This document shows positions 1-6,886 of a DNA stretch of 22,491 nucleotides, piece by piece. This DNA is from Hyphococcus sp. (GTDB lineage Bacteria; Pseudomonadota; Alphaproteobacteria; Caulobacterales; Parvularculaceae), in NCBI GenBank assembly GCA_021604585.1, contig BQJG01000052.1:1-22491 (forward strand), given 5' to 3'. A program made the translations under genes and the position numbers. The notes beneath the pieces were generated by a model. The model saw only the letters and a program-made list of their open reading frames with translations, was not told the origin of the DNA and ran no database searches. The stretch's first letter is position 1. Every line of letters begins with the position of its first letter.

Positions 1-413
1 GCAGCACCTTTCAGGAAATTCAGGCCATTGAACTGCGCCGCATCGACGATTGAGTCGATTTGGTCGCGAAGTTGTCCAATATCCGTCTGAATTTTAGCGC
101 GGTCCACGTTGTCTTCTTGAGCGGCCACGATAAGGCCTTTCATGTCGACAAGCAGTTCCGTGACTTTTTCAGCCGCGCCACGAGCAACACCGACAGTAGA
201 AGCGCCTAGATTCAGCGACTGTGAGATCGCTTCAAAGCCCTTAACGTCGGAGTTCATGACCGTGGAGATGGCGAAGATAGCTGCGTTATCGCGAGCGTTA
301 CCGACTTTTTTACCGGTAGAAATTTGCTCTTGAACCATGGTCAAATCTTTGTTGACCGAACGAAGGTTCTGCAGCGCCACCATCGCTGAAGTATTTGTAA
401 GAAGGCTGTTCAT
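1..413 (-). CDS. Flagellin, N-terminal part (gene truncated by window edge)
   Basis: This is the filament subunit, exported through the flagellar type III system and polymerised outside the cell. The visible 137 residues start MNSLLTNTSAMVALQNLRSV and continue with a QEQISTGKKVGNARDNAA segment, the conserved D0/D1 coiled-coil start of flagellins (STGK.V..A.DNAA type). A second conserved helix follows and ends in DAAQFNGLNFLKG, as in the usual D1 region. The remainder, including the variable region and C-terminal D0, lies left of position 1. The ATG at 413 is supported by a TTGGAG ribosome site six bases upstream. The gene stands alone behind its own sigma-54-type promoter, as expected for a late flagellar gene. 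Family assignment is secure. Which flagellin paralog it is cannot be told from this fragment. Confidence 0.93.
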   Translation of the reverse strand, partial: MNSLLTNTSAMVALQNLRSVNKDLTMVQEQISTGKKVGNARDNAAIFAISTVMNSDVKGFEAISQSLNLGASTVGVARGAAEKVTELLVDMKGLIVAAQEDNVDRAKIQTDIGQLRDQIDSIVDAAQFNGLNFLKGA

Positions 414-455
414 AGTAGACTCCAAGTTGGATCGTTATGTTTAACGGTCCGACCT

Positions 456-471
456 CGCAAAGGAGTTGCCG
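456..471 (-). promoter_or_regulatory. Sigma-54 (RpoN) promoter of the flagellin gene
   Basis: Read on the minus strand the sequence is CGGCAAC-TCCT-TTGCG. It has the obligatory GG (-24) and GC (-12) separated by exactly ten bases and is close to the consensus TGGCACG-N4-TTGCW. The start of transcription would fall near 445, leaving a leader of about 32 bases that contains the ribosome site. Late flagellar genes of Caulobacter-type bacteria are known to use sigma-54, which fits this place. No start site has been measured. Confidence 0.75.
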
Positions 472-542
472 GGAGCCCTGCGATGTAGCAGGATTTTTTG
501 AGCTATTTTAAGCTCGCGGCAGGCCATTTAAGCATGTCCGCA

Positions 543-578
543 ACAACCAAGAGGTTGTATCCGTATTGATATACAACC
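543..578. promoter_or_regulatory. Array of three ACAACC/GGTTGT half-sites, possible enhancer-binding site
   Basis: ACAACC lies at 543-548, its inverse GGTTGT at 553-558, and ACAACC again at 573-578, so the two direct copies are exactly 30 bp apart. The outer pair extends to a nine-base inverted repeat, AGGTTGTAT (552-560) and ATACAACCT (571-579). The array sits roughly 100-130 bp upstream of the inferred flagellin start, a normal distance for an NtrC-type activator such as FlbD. It also lies just past the end of the flgN-like gene, so the hairpins could instead act as a 3'-end structure, although no T-run follows. Confidence 0.4.
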
Positions 579-602
579 TTTGGGATAAGGAGCTCTTAAA
601 AA

Positions 603-989
603 CTATGCTTTAGTTGTAATTGTTGAGGCGTCGGGCTGACGCAGCGCAGAACCGCCACGGGCATAGGCGCCGGTGTTCAAGTCGGCTTCGCGGATTTTCT
701 TCAGCCTTGCTCGCGCCTCGCGCACGCCGCGGGCGGTGGACTGCAATATAGCTGCGTTTTCTTCAGCTTTCGCTCGAACGCTATCGAGTTCAGCAATAAT
801 TTGTTCACTAAGTTCGGATGCTTCCATCGCACTTGCGGTTTCGTCGAACTCGGCCAGCAGCGACTCCTTTTGAGATGTGAGCGCAGCGATTTGGTCGAAG
901 GCGCGCTTGCCAATGGCGGCGCGCTCAACATCGGTCAGCTTTTTAAGGCTGGTGATGATAGATTTTAGTTTGTCGAGCTGGTTTTTCAC
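603..989 (-). CDS. flgN: FlgN-like flagellar export chaperone
   Basis: This small helical protein of 128 residues is probably a cytoplasmic chaperone that keeps hook-filament junction proteins export-ready. The N-terminal 110 residues are nearly all predicted helix with heptad-like leucines (LDKLKSIITSLKKLTDVERA). The tail contains AYARGGSAL, resembling the (Y.P.G) turn near the end of FlgN proteins, followed by a flexible polar end. Its GTG start at 989 overlaps the stop of the upstream rod-binding gene (GTGA), and an AAGGA sequence lies about ten bases upstream. The pairing of a short rod-binding protein and a FlgN-like gene next to flagellin and fliK supports the role. Sequence conservation in this family is low, so the name rests on size, helix content, tail motif and context. 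Confidence 0.7.
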   Translation of the reverse strand: MKNQLDKLKSIITSLKKLTDVERAAIGKRAFDQIAALTSQKESLLAEFDETASAMEASELSEQIIAELDSVRAKAEENAAILQSTARGVREARARLKKIREADLNTGAYARGGSALRQPDASTITTKA

Positions 990-1291
990 GATTGGTGATC
1001 CTTTAGCTGACGATATATCTGATCGGCGAGTCCGAAGCCGCCATTTTTAGACAGCTCCTCGGCGTAAGTTTGGACGAGCATGCTGGAAAAAGCCTCTCCG
1101 CCGAAGCCGGAATCGCCCGCAAGAGCTTTATCAAGGCCCGTGTGTTTCATCATTTCGGCGATGAACACCGACTCAAATTCCTGCGCCGACTTGCGAAGTT
1201 CTTCTTCACGCACCGCAGCGTCGCCGGACACGTCGCGAATGCGCTCGGCGGTTTTTGCATTGATAGCGAGAGAAAGGCTGGCGGCGTCCAC
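986..1291 (-). CDS. Rod-binding protein (FlgJ N-terminal domain / CheL type)
   Basis: This 101-residue protein corresponds to the rod-cap domain of FlgJ without the muramidase domain, the form usual in alphaproteobacteria, where it is also called CheL. It is thought to guide rod assembly in the periplasm. The family core is visible: an A.EFESVF..EM segment (here AQEFESVFIAEMMKHTG), then GFGGEAFSSML, and finally the YAEELSKNGGFGLADQIY motif. A longer reading frame begins at a TTG at 1324. I chose the GTG at 1291 because CCGGAG lies seven bases upstream of it and the TTG has no ribosome site. The stop overlaps the start of the flgN-like gene, so the two are probably translated together. Confidence 0.85.
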   Translation of the reverse strand: MDAASLSLAINAKTAERIRDVSGDAAVREEELRKSAQEFESVFIAEMMKHTGLDKALAGDSGFGGEAFSSMLVQTYAEELSKNGGFGLADQIYRQLKDHQS

Positions 1292-1373
1292 GGCAAAACT
1301 CCGGATAGGAATAATTTTAAGCAAACCTAGGCCGTGTAACTAAAAAATAAGTTATCAAATGTAGAAAAGCTTT

Positions 1374-2633
1374 ATGGAAAACACTCAATTCCCGATAGTA
1401 AATGCAATCTTCAGCGGCAAGTTTGTTGGTGGTAAGTTTGCTGACGATGCGCTTGCAAACGGCAAGACAAGTCCGCAAAGCGAAGCAGCAGCGAAAGATG
1501 CTGATGGTTTCTTCACCTTTATTGAGGGATTGTTAAAGCCTGCGACTGAGACCGATGATGATTCCGGAGCACCACTCCTTGGGGCCATTGTGTCCGGCCA
1601 GCAACCGATTACACCGCTTGAAGAAAGCACGATCGGCGACGCGCTCGAAGGTAAACCTCCTACGCCTGAAACGAATCCGGCGCCGCAAATTGGCAAGCAC
1701 AAAATACCGTTCGGCCCGAACACTGATCCTGTTACATCGCCTAATGTCGCGCTTGCCCTTGATTTGCCTCCAGGCGATCCAGCAACAACGGCTGATATGT
1801 TGTCTGAAGAAGCGGCTTTGGCTGTGCTAGGCGAGGATGCGGGCATCAAACAGAATAAGGCGTTGCTTGCGCAGACGACTGTTGCGCAAGCAGCCGAACA
1901 CATCATCCCGGGGGCGGCGAATGCGGCTCCAAGGAACAATGTTGTCCAGGAGGCGCCTCTCTCGGATCAGCCGGCGGAGCCTATCGAAATAAAGCTTGAA
2001 GGGCGCGGCAGTGAAGGTCCGAGCCGTTTTGACGCGCCTACAGTGAAAACCCATATTGACAGCCCGAACCTGGTTCTTCCGCAGCAGGCAAACCCATCGA
2101 TCGCCATTGCGGAACATGCCGCACCGGAAGCGCTTATCCATTCGGCGGTGACGCGCGACGAAGTTGCGGCCTTAGATGCAGATCGCTTCGCCGCCAGCCG
2201 TCTTGAAATGGTGACACACGCTGCAGATCGCAATGCGCATCTTAATCCGGTCCGCGATCAGATTGTCGCCGCCGTCGCTTCGCGTCATGGCGACAGCAAA
2301 CTTGAAATTCGCCTCGACCCGCCGGAACTTGGCAAGGTTCTAATCGGTTTCGAGCGTGACGGAACCGACATCGTTCGTGCGGTTGTTTCTGCGGATTCGC
2401 CTCAAACGCTTGATCTAATGCGCCGCCATGCTGACGTCTTTCAGCGCGCGCTGGAAGCACAGGGTTTTGAAAACCTCGATCTCCATTTCGCTGACAAAGG
2501 CCCGGGCGAAAATGGCGGCGATCTGGCCGATCAGAGCTTCAAAAATTTCCGTCTGGCCGATGAAACGGGACAGGCGGATGATGCTTCATCCGCGCCGCAT
2601 CTTGTTGATGGCCGTCTTGACCGTCGTCTTTAA
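1374..2633 (+). CDS. fliK: Flagellar hook-length control protein FliK
   Basis: FliK is the secreted molecular ruler that measures the hook and triggers the export switch to filament substrates. The 419-residue protein has a long low-complexity N-terminal part rich in Ala, Pro and acidic residues, typical of the ruler region. A conserved C-terminal switch domain lies at about residues 305-375: LEIRLDPPELGKVLIGFERD is the family hallmark (L.L.P..LG.V), followed by a helix with LMRRHADVFQRALEAQGF. The ATG at 1374 has only a weak purine-rich sequence upstream (AGAAAAG). Length and domain position match FliK. It lies 23 bases before flgD on the same strand, an association common in alphaproteobacteria. 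The divergent gap of about 80 bp to the rod-binding gene must hold the promoters, but I see no convincing consensus there. Confidence 0.9.
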   Translation: MENTQFPIVNAIFSGKFVGGKFADDALANGKTSPQSEAAAKDADGFFTFIEGLLKPATETDDDSGAPLLGAIVSGQQPITPLEESTIGDALEGKPPTPETNPAPQIGKHKIPFGPNTDPVTSPNVALALDLPPGDPATTADMLSEEAALAVLGEDAGIKQNKALLAQTTVAQAAEHIIPGAANAAPRNNVVQEAPLSDQPAEPIEIKLEGRGSEGPSRFDAPTVKTHIDSPNLVLPQQANPSIAIAEHAAPEALIHSAVTRDEVAALDADRFAASRLEMVTHAADRNAHLNPVRDQIVAAVASRHGDSKLEIRLDPPELGKVLIGFERDGTDIVRAVVSADSPQTLDLMRRHADVFQRALEAQGFENLDLHFADKGPGENGGDLADQSFKNFRLADETGQADDASSAPHLVDGRLDRRL

Positions 2634-2656
2634 CCGATACTTCACAGGAGACCTCA

Positions 2657-3352
2657 ATGCAGGCTTCACCAACAGTTTCACCGTTTCAAACGCCTTCCGC
2701 AGCGGCAACCGCCGCGAGTGCTTCGGCGAAAGCGGGTGGCGGCAATTCGGCGCTTGAGGCGGTCGACTTTCAGAATTTTTTGACGCTACTGACCGCGCAG
2801 TTGCGCAATCAGGACCCGCTTGATCCGGCTGACTCGACTGAGTTTGTGGCGCAGCTTGCACAGTTCACCTCGGTTGAACAGCTCGTCAACGTCAACAACA
2901 AACTCGACTCGTTGGCGTCAGCCATGGTTGCAGACGGCATAGACAAATATTCCGGATGGATTGGCAAAGAAGCGGAAGCTAAAGCGGCCCCGGTTTATGT
3001 GGATGGCGTTGCGCCGGTGAAATACCGTCTTTCCGGAGACAGTCAGGCCACACGGGTGGAAACAGTGATCACCAGCAAGTCTGGAAAAGAAATCACGCGC
3101 TTCCAATCCTTGAACGGATCATCAGTGCAAAGCTGGGATGGAAAGGTAGACGGCGTTGCGGTCCAGCCGGGCTCTTATGCGATCACGGCGCTCTATTATA
3201 ATCGCGACAATGACGTAATTGGCGAAGAGATCGCCAACACCTTTGGCAGCGTTCGTGAGGTGCGCCTCGACGGCGCCGAGCCGTCCATCGTCTTTAAGGG
3301 CGGCGTGACGGTCGATCCCGAACAGATCACCGGGTTGGGCCTGGCCGAATAG
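2657..3352 (+). CDS. flgD: Hook-capping protein FlgD
   Basis: FlgD forms the temporary cap on the growing hook and is needed for hook subunit polymerisation outside the cell. The 231-residue protein has the family N-terminal signature at about residues 37-70: FQNFLTLLTAQLRNQDPLDP followed by EFVAQLAQFTSVEQL. After this come a tudor-like part and an FnIII-like fold, with the usual WDG-type segment present as QSWDGKVDGVAVQPGSY. A clear CAGGAG ribosome site six bases upstream supports the ATG at 2657. It is cotranscribed with fliK, and a strong stem-loop follows the stop. flgE, a frequent downstream partner of flgD, is not present here. Confidence 0.95.
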   Translation: MQASPTVSPFQTPSAAATAASASAKAGGGNSALEAVDFQNFLTLLTAQLRNQDPLDPADSTEFVAQLAQFTSVEQLVNVNNKLDSLASAMVADGIDKYSGWIGKEAEAKAAPVYVDGVAPVKYRLSGDSQATRVETVITSKSGKEITRFQSLNGSSVQSWDGKVDGVAVQPGSYAITALYYNRDNDVIGEEIANTFGSVREVRLDGAEPSIVFKGGVTVDPEQITGLGLAE

Positions 3353-3394
3353 GCCGCGCGGCTTCTTTGCTAACTGTTTGAAATTATGGTGAGA

Positions 3395-3424
3395 ACAAAA
3401 CGCAACCTTTGGGTTGCGTTTTGT
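3395..3424 (+). terminator. Terminator of the fliK-flgD operon
   Basis: A perfect 13-bp stem (ACAAAACGCAACC at 3395-3407 and its complement at 3412-3424) closes a TTTG loop. The right arm is T-rich and the left arm A-rich, so the hairpin could work in both directions. It begins 43 bases after the flgD stop and separates the flagellar operon from the SRPBCC gene. Confidence 0.85.
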
Positions 3425-3465
3425 GTTTGGGTCAGCTAATGAAAAGACAACCAAGGAGTTGCTCA

Positions 3466-3930
3466 ATGGCTGAGATCATCGATCAGGACAGAATTGAAAA
3501 AGAGGTCATGATCGCCGCGCCCGTTTCAAAGGTCTGGGACGCGCTGACGGATTACCGGAAATTTGGCGCCTGGTTTCGTGTCAAGTTGGACGGTCCTTTC
3601 AAAGTGGGGGAGGTCACCCGGGGCCACATCACTTATTCTGGATATGAAAACGTGAAATGGGAAACGCTTGTCGTGCGCATGGAACCGGAGAAAGTCTTTT
3701 CTTTCAGCTGGCATCCAAATGCTATTGACCCTGATACAGATTATTCAAACGAGTCTCAAATTCTGGTGGAATTCAGACTGACGCCTTCCGATGGCGGAAC
3801 GCGGTTGTTCATTACCGAATCCGGATTCAGCAAACTGCCAGACGCCCGCCGGCTTGAAGCGCTGCGCTCCAATAGCGAAGGCTGGGACATTCAGGCGCAA
3901 AACATCGCTGACTATGTCGCCAGCAAATAA
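3466..3930 (+). CDS. SRPBCC / AHSA1-type START-like protein
   Basis: This 154-residue protein is of the SRPBCC (Bet v1-like) fold, subgroup related to the C-terminal domain of activators of Hsp90 ATPase. These proteins bind hydrophobic ligands in a helix-grip pocket; substrate and role are unknown here. The start IEKEVMIAAPVSKVWDALTD is the classic first strand and helix, followed by FGAWF and a central segment with VRMEPEKVFSFSWHP. The final part has TRLFITESGF and a closing long helix. The open frame extends up to 3409 inside the terminator. I chose the ATG at 3466 because AAGGAG lies eight bases upstream. It probably forms a pair with the following ArsR-type regulator, a recurrent arrangement in proteobacteria. 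It has no evident flagellar role. Confidence 0.85.
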   Translation: MAEIIDQDRIEKEVMIAAPVSKVWDALTDYRKFGAWFRVKLDGPFKVGEVTRGHITYSGYENVKWETLVVRMEPEKVFSFSWHPNAIDPDTDYSNESQILVEFRLTPSDGGTRLFITESGFSKLPDARRLEALRSNSEGWDIQAQNIADYVASK

Positions 3931-3934
3931 CGCT

Positions 3935-4270
3935 ATGACGAGAAAAAACGTTGCTGCGCCCGTTCTGACCGCTCCGGTCTTTGCCGCCTTGGGCGACGCC
4001 ACGCGCCTTGAACTCCTATCGAGGCTGTCACGCGGGGAACCTCGCTCCATTTCGCAATTACGCAACGGACTCGAATTAACGCGGCAGGGCGTGAGCAAAC
4101 ATTTGCGCGTGCTGGAGGAAGCAGGGCTGGTCGCCAGTCAGCGCATTGGACGCGAACAGCGATACACATTCACACCGAAACCGATCGGAGAGGCGGCGGA
4201 TTATCTGTCGCGCATTTCTGATCAGTGGGACGAAGCTGTCTTGCGGTTGAAAGCCTTTGTAGAAGACTGA
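3935..4270 (+). CDS. ArsR-family winged-helix transcriptional regulator
   Basis: This is a DNA-binding repressor-type protein of about 111 residues. The sequence PVFAALGDATRLELLSRLSR is the typical ArsR first-helix motif. SISQLRNGLELTRQGVSKHL is the recognition helix-turn-helix, with LRVLEEAGLV and a GREQRYTF wing after it. The C-terminal WDEAVLRLKAFVED is typical of ArsR proteins encoded beside AHSA1-type genes. The cysteine metal site of true metal sensors (ELCVCD) is missing, so the inducer is probably not a metal held that way. The ATG at 3935 lies four bases after the SRPBCC stop. An alternative ATG at 3914 overlaps that gene and would add seven residues, and neither has a clear ribosome site. 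It likely regulates the pair itself. Its stop is only four bases from the stop of the convergent fliL-like gene. Confidence 0.87.
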   Translation: MTRKNVAAPVLTAPVFAALGDATRLELLSRLSRGEPRSISQLRNGLELTRQGVSKHLRVLEEAGLVASQRIGREQRYTFTPKPIGEAADYLSRISDQWDEAVLRLKAFVED

Positions 4271-4274
4271 CGGC

Positions 4275-4787
4275 TTAGTAGCTTTGAATGCCGATATCGA
4301 GGATCAGAATGCTCAACGCTGCATCACCGATGATTTCCCGGCTCGTCTCGAGCAGGGCGGCTTTCGTCGCCTCCAGTTTATCAACGTCTTCGAGCAATTG
4401 CGGCAACATGCCCTGGCTCGAGAGCGCCAGGAGGCGCGAAAGAAAGGCATCGCGCAGGCGCGGCTCCAGCGTATAGACGCTTTCATTGAGCGTATTGTCG
4501 ACCTCGAGATTAATATCGAGAATGACCATGGATTTCGGTTTGCCCCGTTCGACAACCGGCACGACAAACTGGCGGCTGAATTTCATAAAGCTGGTGGCGC
4601 CAACTTCTTCCTCGGCGCCGTGACCGCCTTTTTTCTTTTTCTCTTTCTTGCCGTGCCCGCTGTCGGCTTCGCCCTGATCTTCGCTGTTCGCCGATTTGCC
4701 TGTTTGCGATTTAGCGAAAAAGCCGCCGCCGCCGCCGACAATGGCGGCGACAAGAATGATGATGACGGGCAGAAGTTTTTTGATCAC
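4275..4787 (-). CDS. fliL: FliL-like flagellar basal-body protein, copy 1
   Basis: FliL proteins are inner-membrane proteins that surround the stator and support torque under load. This 170-residue member has one N-terminal membrane segment (residues 4-24, KLLPVIIILVAAIVGGGGGFF). A charged linker with SGHGKKEKKKKGGHG follows, then a periplasmic domain with VVPVVERGKPKSMVILDINL and a final ILILDIGIQSY. The standard FliL ending (a TEF-type strand) is altered, so it is a diverged paralog. The start is a GTG at 4787, fifteen bases after the flgH stop, with a weak ribosome site. It is the last gene of the motA-flgH transcription unit. The linker resembles that of the second FliL at 12122-12871. 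Confidence 0.8.
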   Translation of the reverse strand: MIKKLLPVIIILVAAIVGGGGGFFAKSQTGKSANSEDQGEADSGHGKKEKKKKGGHGAEEEVGATSFMKFSRQFVVPVVERGKPKSMVILDINLEVDNTLNESVYTLEPRLRDAFLSRLLALSSQGMLPQLLEDVDKLEATKAALLETSREIIGDAALSILILDIGIQSY

Positions 4788-4802
4788 AGTGATGCGCCTG
4801 CT

Positions 4803-5555
4803 TTAAAAGGGTGAAATGAGGTCGATGATTTGCTGACCATAGCGTGCGCGCTGCATGTCGGAGATCTGGCCCCGGCCGCCATAGGAAATACGGGCGTCCG
4901 CAATCTTGTCATAAGTGATGATGTTGTTGCGCGAGATGTCTTCAGGACGAATGATTCCCGCCACCAGCAATTCGCGCAGCTCATAGTTTACGCGCACTTC
5001 CTGGCTGCCGGAAATTGCGAGATGGCCATTGGGAAGTTCGTTGATAACGGTCGCCGCCACGCGGAGCGTAATTTTTTCTTCGCGCTTGATTGTGCCGTCG
5101 CCGGCTGAGGCGGTCGATGAGCTGGTTCCGATCGCAGGGTCAAGCGTTGCGCCGTCGGGCAGGATGCGTTCGGCCAGAGAATTCAGCCCCATGAACGAGG
5201 TGACCGCCATGTCGTCTGACCCGCTGCGCGAGCGCGTCGTGTTGTTTTTCATTTCGGCTTCTTCGTCGATTTCGATGACGACTGTGACGATATCGCCCAA
5301 TGTGCGCGCGCGGCGATCGCCGAACAGTGCAGACGGGCCCTGACGCCACAGCGAGCCGGTGGTGACGCTCGCTTCTGTCGCCTTCACTTCCTTCGGCGGC
5401 ACATTGTAGCGTTCCTGCGCCGGCGCCGGCATGGGATTACGCATTTCGCCGACAGGCGACAAGCTTGGCGGCTTGAACATATGATCGGTTTGCGAAGCGC
5501 AGCCAGCCGCAGAGGCGAGCAGGGGAAGCGCCAACAGAAGAATTTTCTTGTTCAT
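4803..5555 (-). CDS. flgH: Flagellar L-ring protein FlgH (lipoprotein)
   Basis: FlgH forms the outer-membrane L-ring bushing through which the rod passes. The 250-residue precursor has a lipoprotein signal with lipobox LASAAGC, giving a lipid-modified Cys at residue 19. Family motifs follow: SLWRQGPSALFGDRRARTLGDIVTV, a TRSRSGS region, ATVINELPNGHLAISGSQEV, and near the end RPEDISRNNII with ARISYGGRGQI. Length is usual for FlgH. The ATG at 5555 overlaps the flgA stop as ATGA, so translation is coupled to the P-ring chaperone. flgI, which in many genomes follows flgH, is absent here; a fliL-like gene takes its place. Confidence 0.96.
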   Translation of the reverse strand: MNKKILLLALPLLASAAGCASQTDHMFKPPSLSPVGEMRNPMPAPAQERYNVPPKEVKATEASVTTGSLWRQGPSALFGDRRARTLGDIVTVVIEIDEEAEMKNNTTRSRSGSDDMAVTSFMGLNSLAERILPDGATLDPAIGTSSSTASAGDGTIKREEKITLRVAATVINELPNGHLAISGSQEVRVNYELRELLVAGIIRPEDISRNNIITYDKIADARISYGGRGQISDMQRARYGQQIIDLISPF

Positions 5556-6061
5556 CGTGTCACAGCCTTGTTGGGTCCTGTGATGGTCCCGGTGAGAATA
5601 ATTTTTGACGAGAGGTTCATGATGCGGACCCGGTCGCCCACGGCGCCGGAATCAAGCGCCCGGCCTTCGGTGGTGATCATCAACGGACCGCGAACGAATT
5701 CGAGCATGACGATGGCGTTGCGCTCTACCGCGGTTGGCGGTCCGACATCGTTCAGTGACAAGGTCTTGCCGACATAAATGGCGCGCTTGACCTCTTGTCC
5801 CACATACAGATCGAGCCCTGTGGAATTATCGCCTTCAACAATCAAATCCGCTGCAGAAAGCAACATGCCGGGACGCAAATTTTGCGCGGCCTTTACGTTC
5901 GCCGGCTTTTGTTCGGCAGCCGCGATGGGCATGACAGATGTCGTCAACAGCTCTTCGGCCGTGTGCGCAGGCGTTTGCGGCGCCAGCGCGGCCACTTGCT
6001 GTGCGTTGGCGGGCGCGAAAAAAGCGAGCGCGACAGGAAAGATGAGTAAGGCGCTTTTCAT
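5552..6061 (-). CDS. flgA: P-ring assembly chaperone FlgA
   Basis: FlgA is the periplasmic chaperone for P-ring (FlgI) assembly. The 169-residue precursor starts with a Sec signal (MKSALLIFPVALAFFAPANA). Its C-terminal part is a SAF-like domain with LRPGMLLSAADLIVEG, then YVGQEVKRAIYVGKTLSLND, and a closing part with AVGDRVRIMNL and KIILTGTI, all standard in FlgA. It is shorter than enterobacterial FlgA (about 220 residues) but has a length common in alphaproteobacteria. It begins four bases after the flgG stop and overlaps flgH. The client FlgI must be encoded elsewhere. Confidence 0.92.
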   Translation of the reverse strand: MKSALLIFPVALAFFAPANAQQVAALAPQTPAHTAEELLTTSVMPIAAAEQKPANVKAAQNLRPGMLLSAADLIVEGDNSTGLDLYVGQEVKRAIYVGKTLSLNDVGPPTAVERNAIVMLEFVRGPLMITTEGRALDSGAVGDRVRIMNLSSKIILTGTITGPNKAVTR

Positions 6062-6065
6062 GGCG

Positions 6066-6851
6066 TTACCTGATCTGTGTGGTTGAACCGAGCATCTGGT
6101 CGGCTGCGGAAATAACTTTGGAATTGAGTTCGTAACCGCGCTGGGCTTCGATCAGGTCGGCGATCTGCTGCACAACATCGACGGAGCTTTCTTCGAGAAA
6201 GCCCTGACGGATCGCGCCGCGGCCATCTATGCCGGGCTCGCCCGGGATCGGAGAGCCGGAGGCTTGGGTTTCGCGGAAAAGATTGCCGCCGATGGCTTCA
6301 AGGCCCTTTTCGTTGACGAAGATGGACACCTGAAGCGTGCCGATCTGCTGCCCCCCGGTTTGGCCGTCGAAATACGCGAAGACTTCGCCGTTATTGTTGA
6401 TGGTGAGCGAGCGCGCATCCTGCGGGATCGTGATGTCGCCGGAGAGCGGGTAGCCCTCGGAATTGACGATCAATCCTTCGCCGGTTTTTTTGAAAGTCCC
6501 GTCGCGGGTGAACGCAGGATCGCCGGAAGGAAGCGTGACTTCAAAATAGCCGCGTCCTTCTATGGCGATGTCGAGATCGCCGCCGGTCTGACGCAACGAG
6601 CCTTGTTCGACATTGACGGAGATCGCCGATGTGCGAACGCCAAGTCCGAGTTCGATGCCGGCAGGGGCGATCAGGCCGGTGGACGAAGAGATCGCTCCCG
6701 GCGCGCGCAATTGCTGATAGTGAAGGTCTGCAAATTCGGCGCGGCGCGCGGAATAAGCCGTGGTGCTCATATTCGCGATGTTGTTTGAAACGACTTCGAC
6801 GCGCTTTTGTTGTGCGTCCATGCCGGTTGCAGCGATTCTAAGTGCCTGCAT
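6066..6851 (-). CDS. flgG: Flagellar distal rod protein FlgG
   Basis: FlgG builds the distal rod, the drive shaft that crosses the P and L rings. The 261-residue protein opens with MQALRIAATGMDAQQKRVEV and VSNNIANMSTTAYSARRAEF, the rod/hook N-terminal helix motif. The mid part has GDLDIAIEGRGYFEV and FTRDGTFKKTGEGLIVNSEG. The end is the conserved helix with EESSVDVVQQIADLIEAQRG and YELNSKVISAADQML. The length matches FlgG exactly. The ATG at 6851 is preceded by an almost ideal AAGGAGG ribosome site. It sits between flgF and flgA as in most alphaproteobacteria. Confidence 0.97.
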   Translation of the reverse strand: MQALRIAATGMDAQQKRVEVVSNNIANMSTTAYSARRAEFADLHYQQLRAPGAISSSTGLIAPAGIELGLGVRTSAISVNVEQGSLRQTGGDLDIAIEGRGYFEVTLPSGDPAFTRDGTFKKTGEGLIVNSEGYPLSGDITIPQDARSLTINNNGEVFAYFDGQTGGQQIGTLQVSIFVNEKGLEAIGGNLFRETQASGSPIPGEPGIDGRGAIRQGFLEESSVDVVQQIADLIEAQRGYELNSKVISAADQMLGSTTQIR

Positions 6852-6870
6852 TGTAAGCCTCCTTGGCTAT

Positions 6871-6886
6871 GCGCCGTTAACGGCGC
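6871..6886. repeat. Perfect 16-bp palindrome at the flgF stop codon
   Basis: GCGCCGTTAACGGCGC is its own complement. The flgF stop codon TAA lies in its centre, and the strong flgG ribosome site follows within ten bases on the minus strand. It could fold into a small hairpin in the transcript or bind a dimeric protein. Neither is shown. Confidence 0.5.

Noticed and set aside
477..499. CCTGC/GCAGG stem followed by six T on the plus strand upstream of flagellin
   Set aside because: The stem is only five pairs and both flanking genes are on the minus strand, so there is no known transcript for it to end.
1292..1324. TTG start adding 11 residues to the rod-binding protein
   Set aside because: No ribosome site precedes it, whereas the GTG at 1291 has CCGGAG at ideal spacing.
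1303..1325. Possible sigma-54 site before fliK
   Set aside because: The GG and GC are eleven bases apart instead of ten, and no further consensus bases match.
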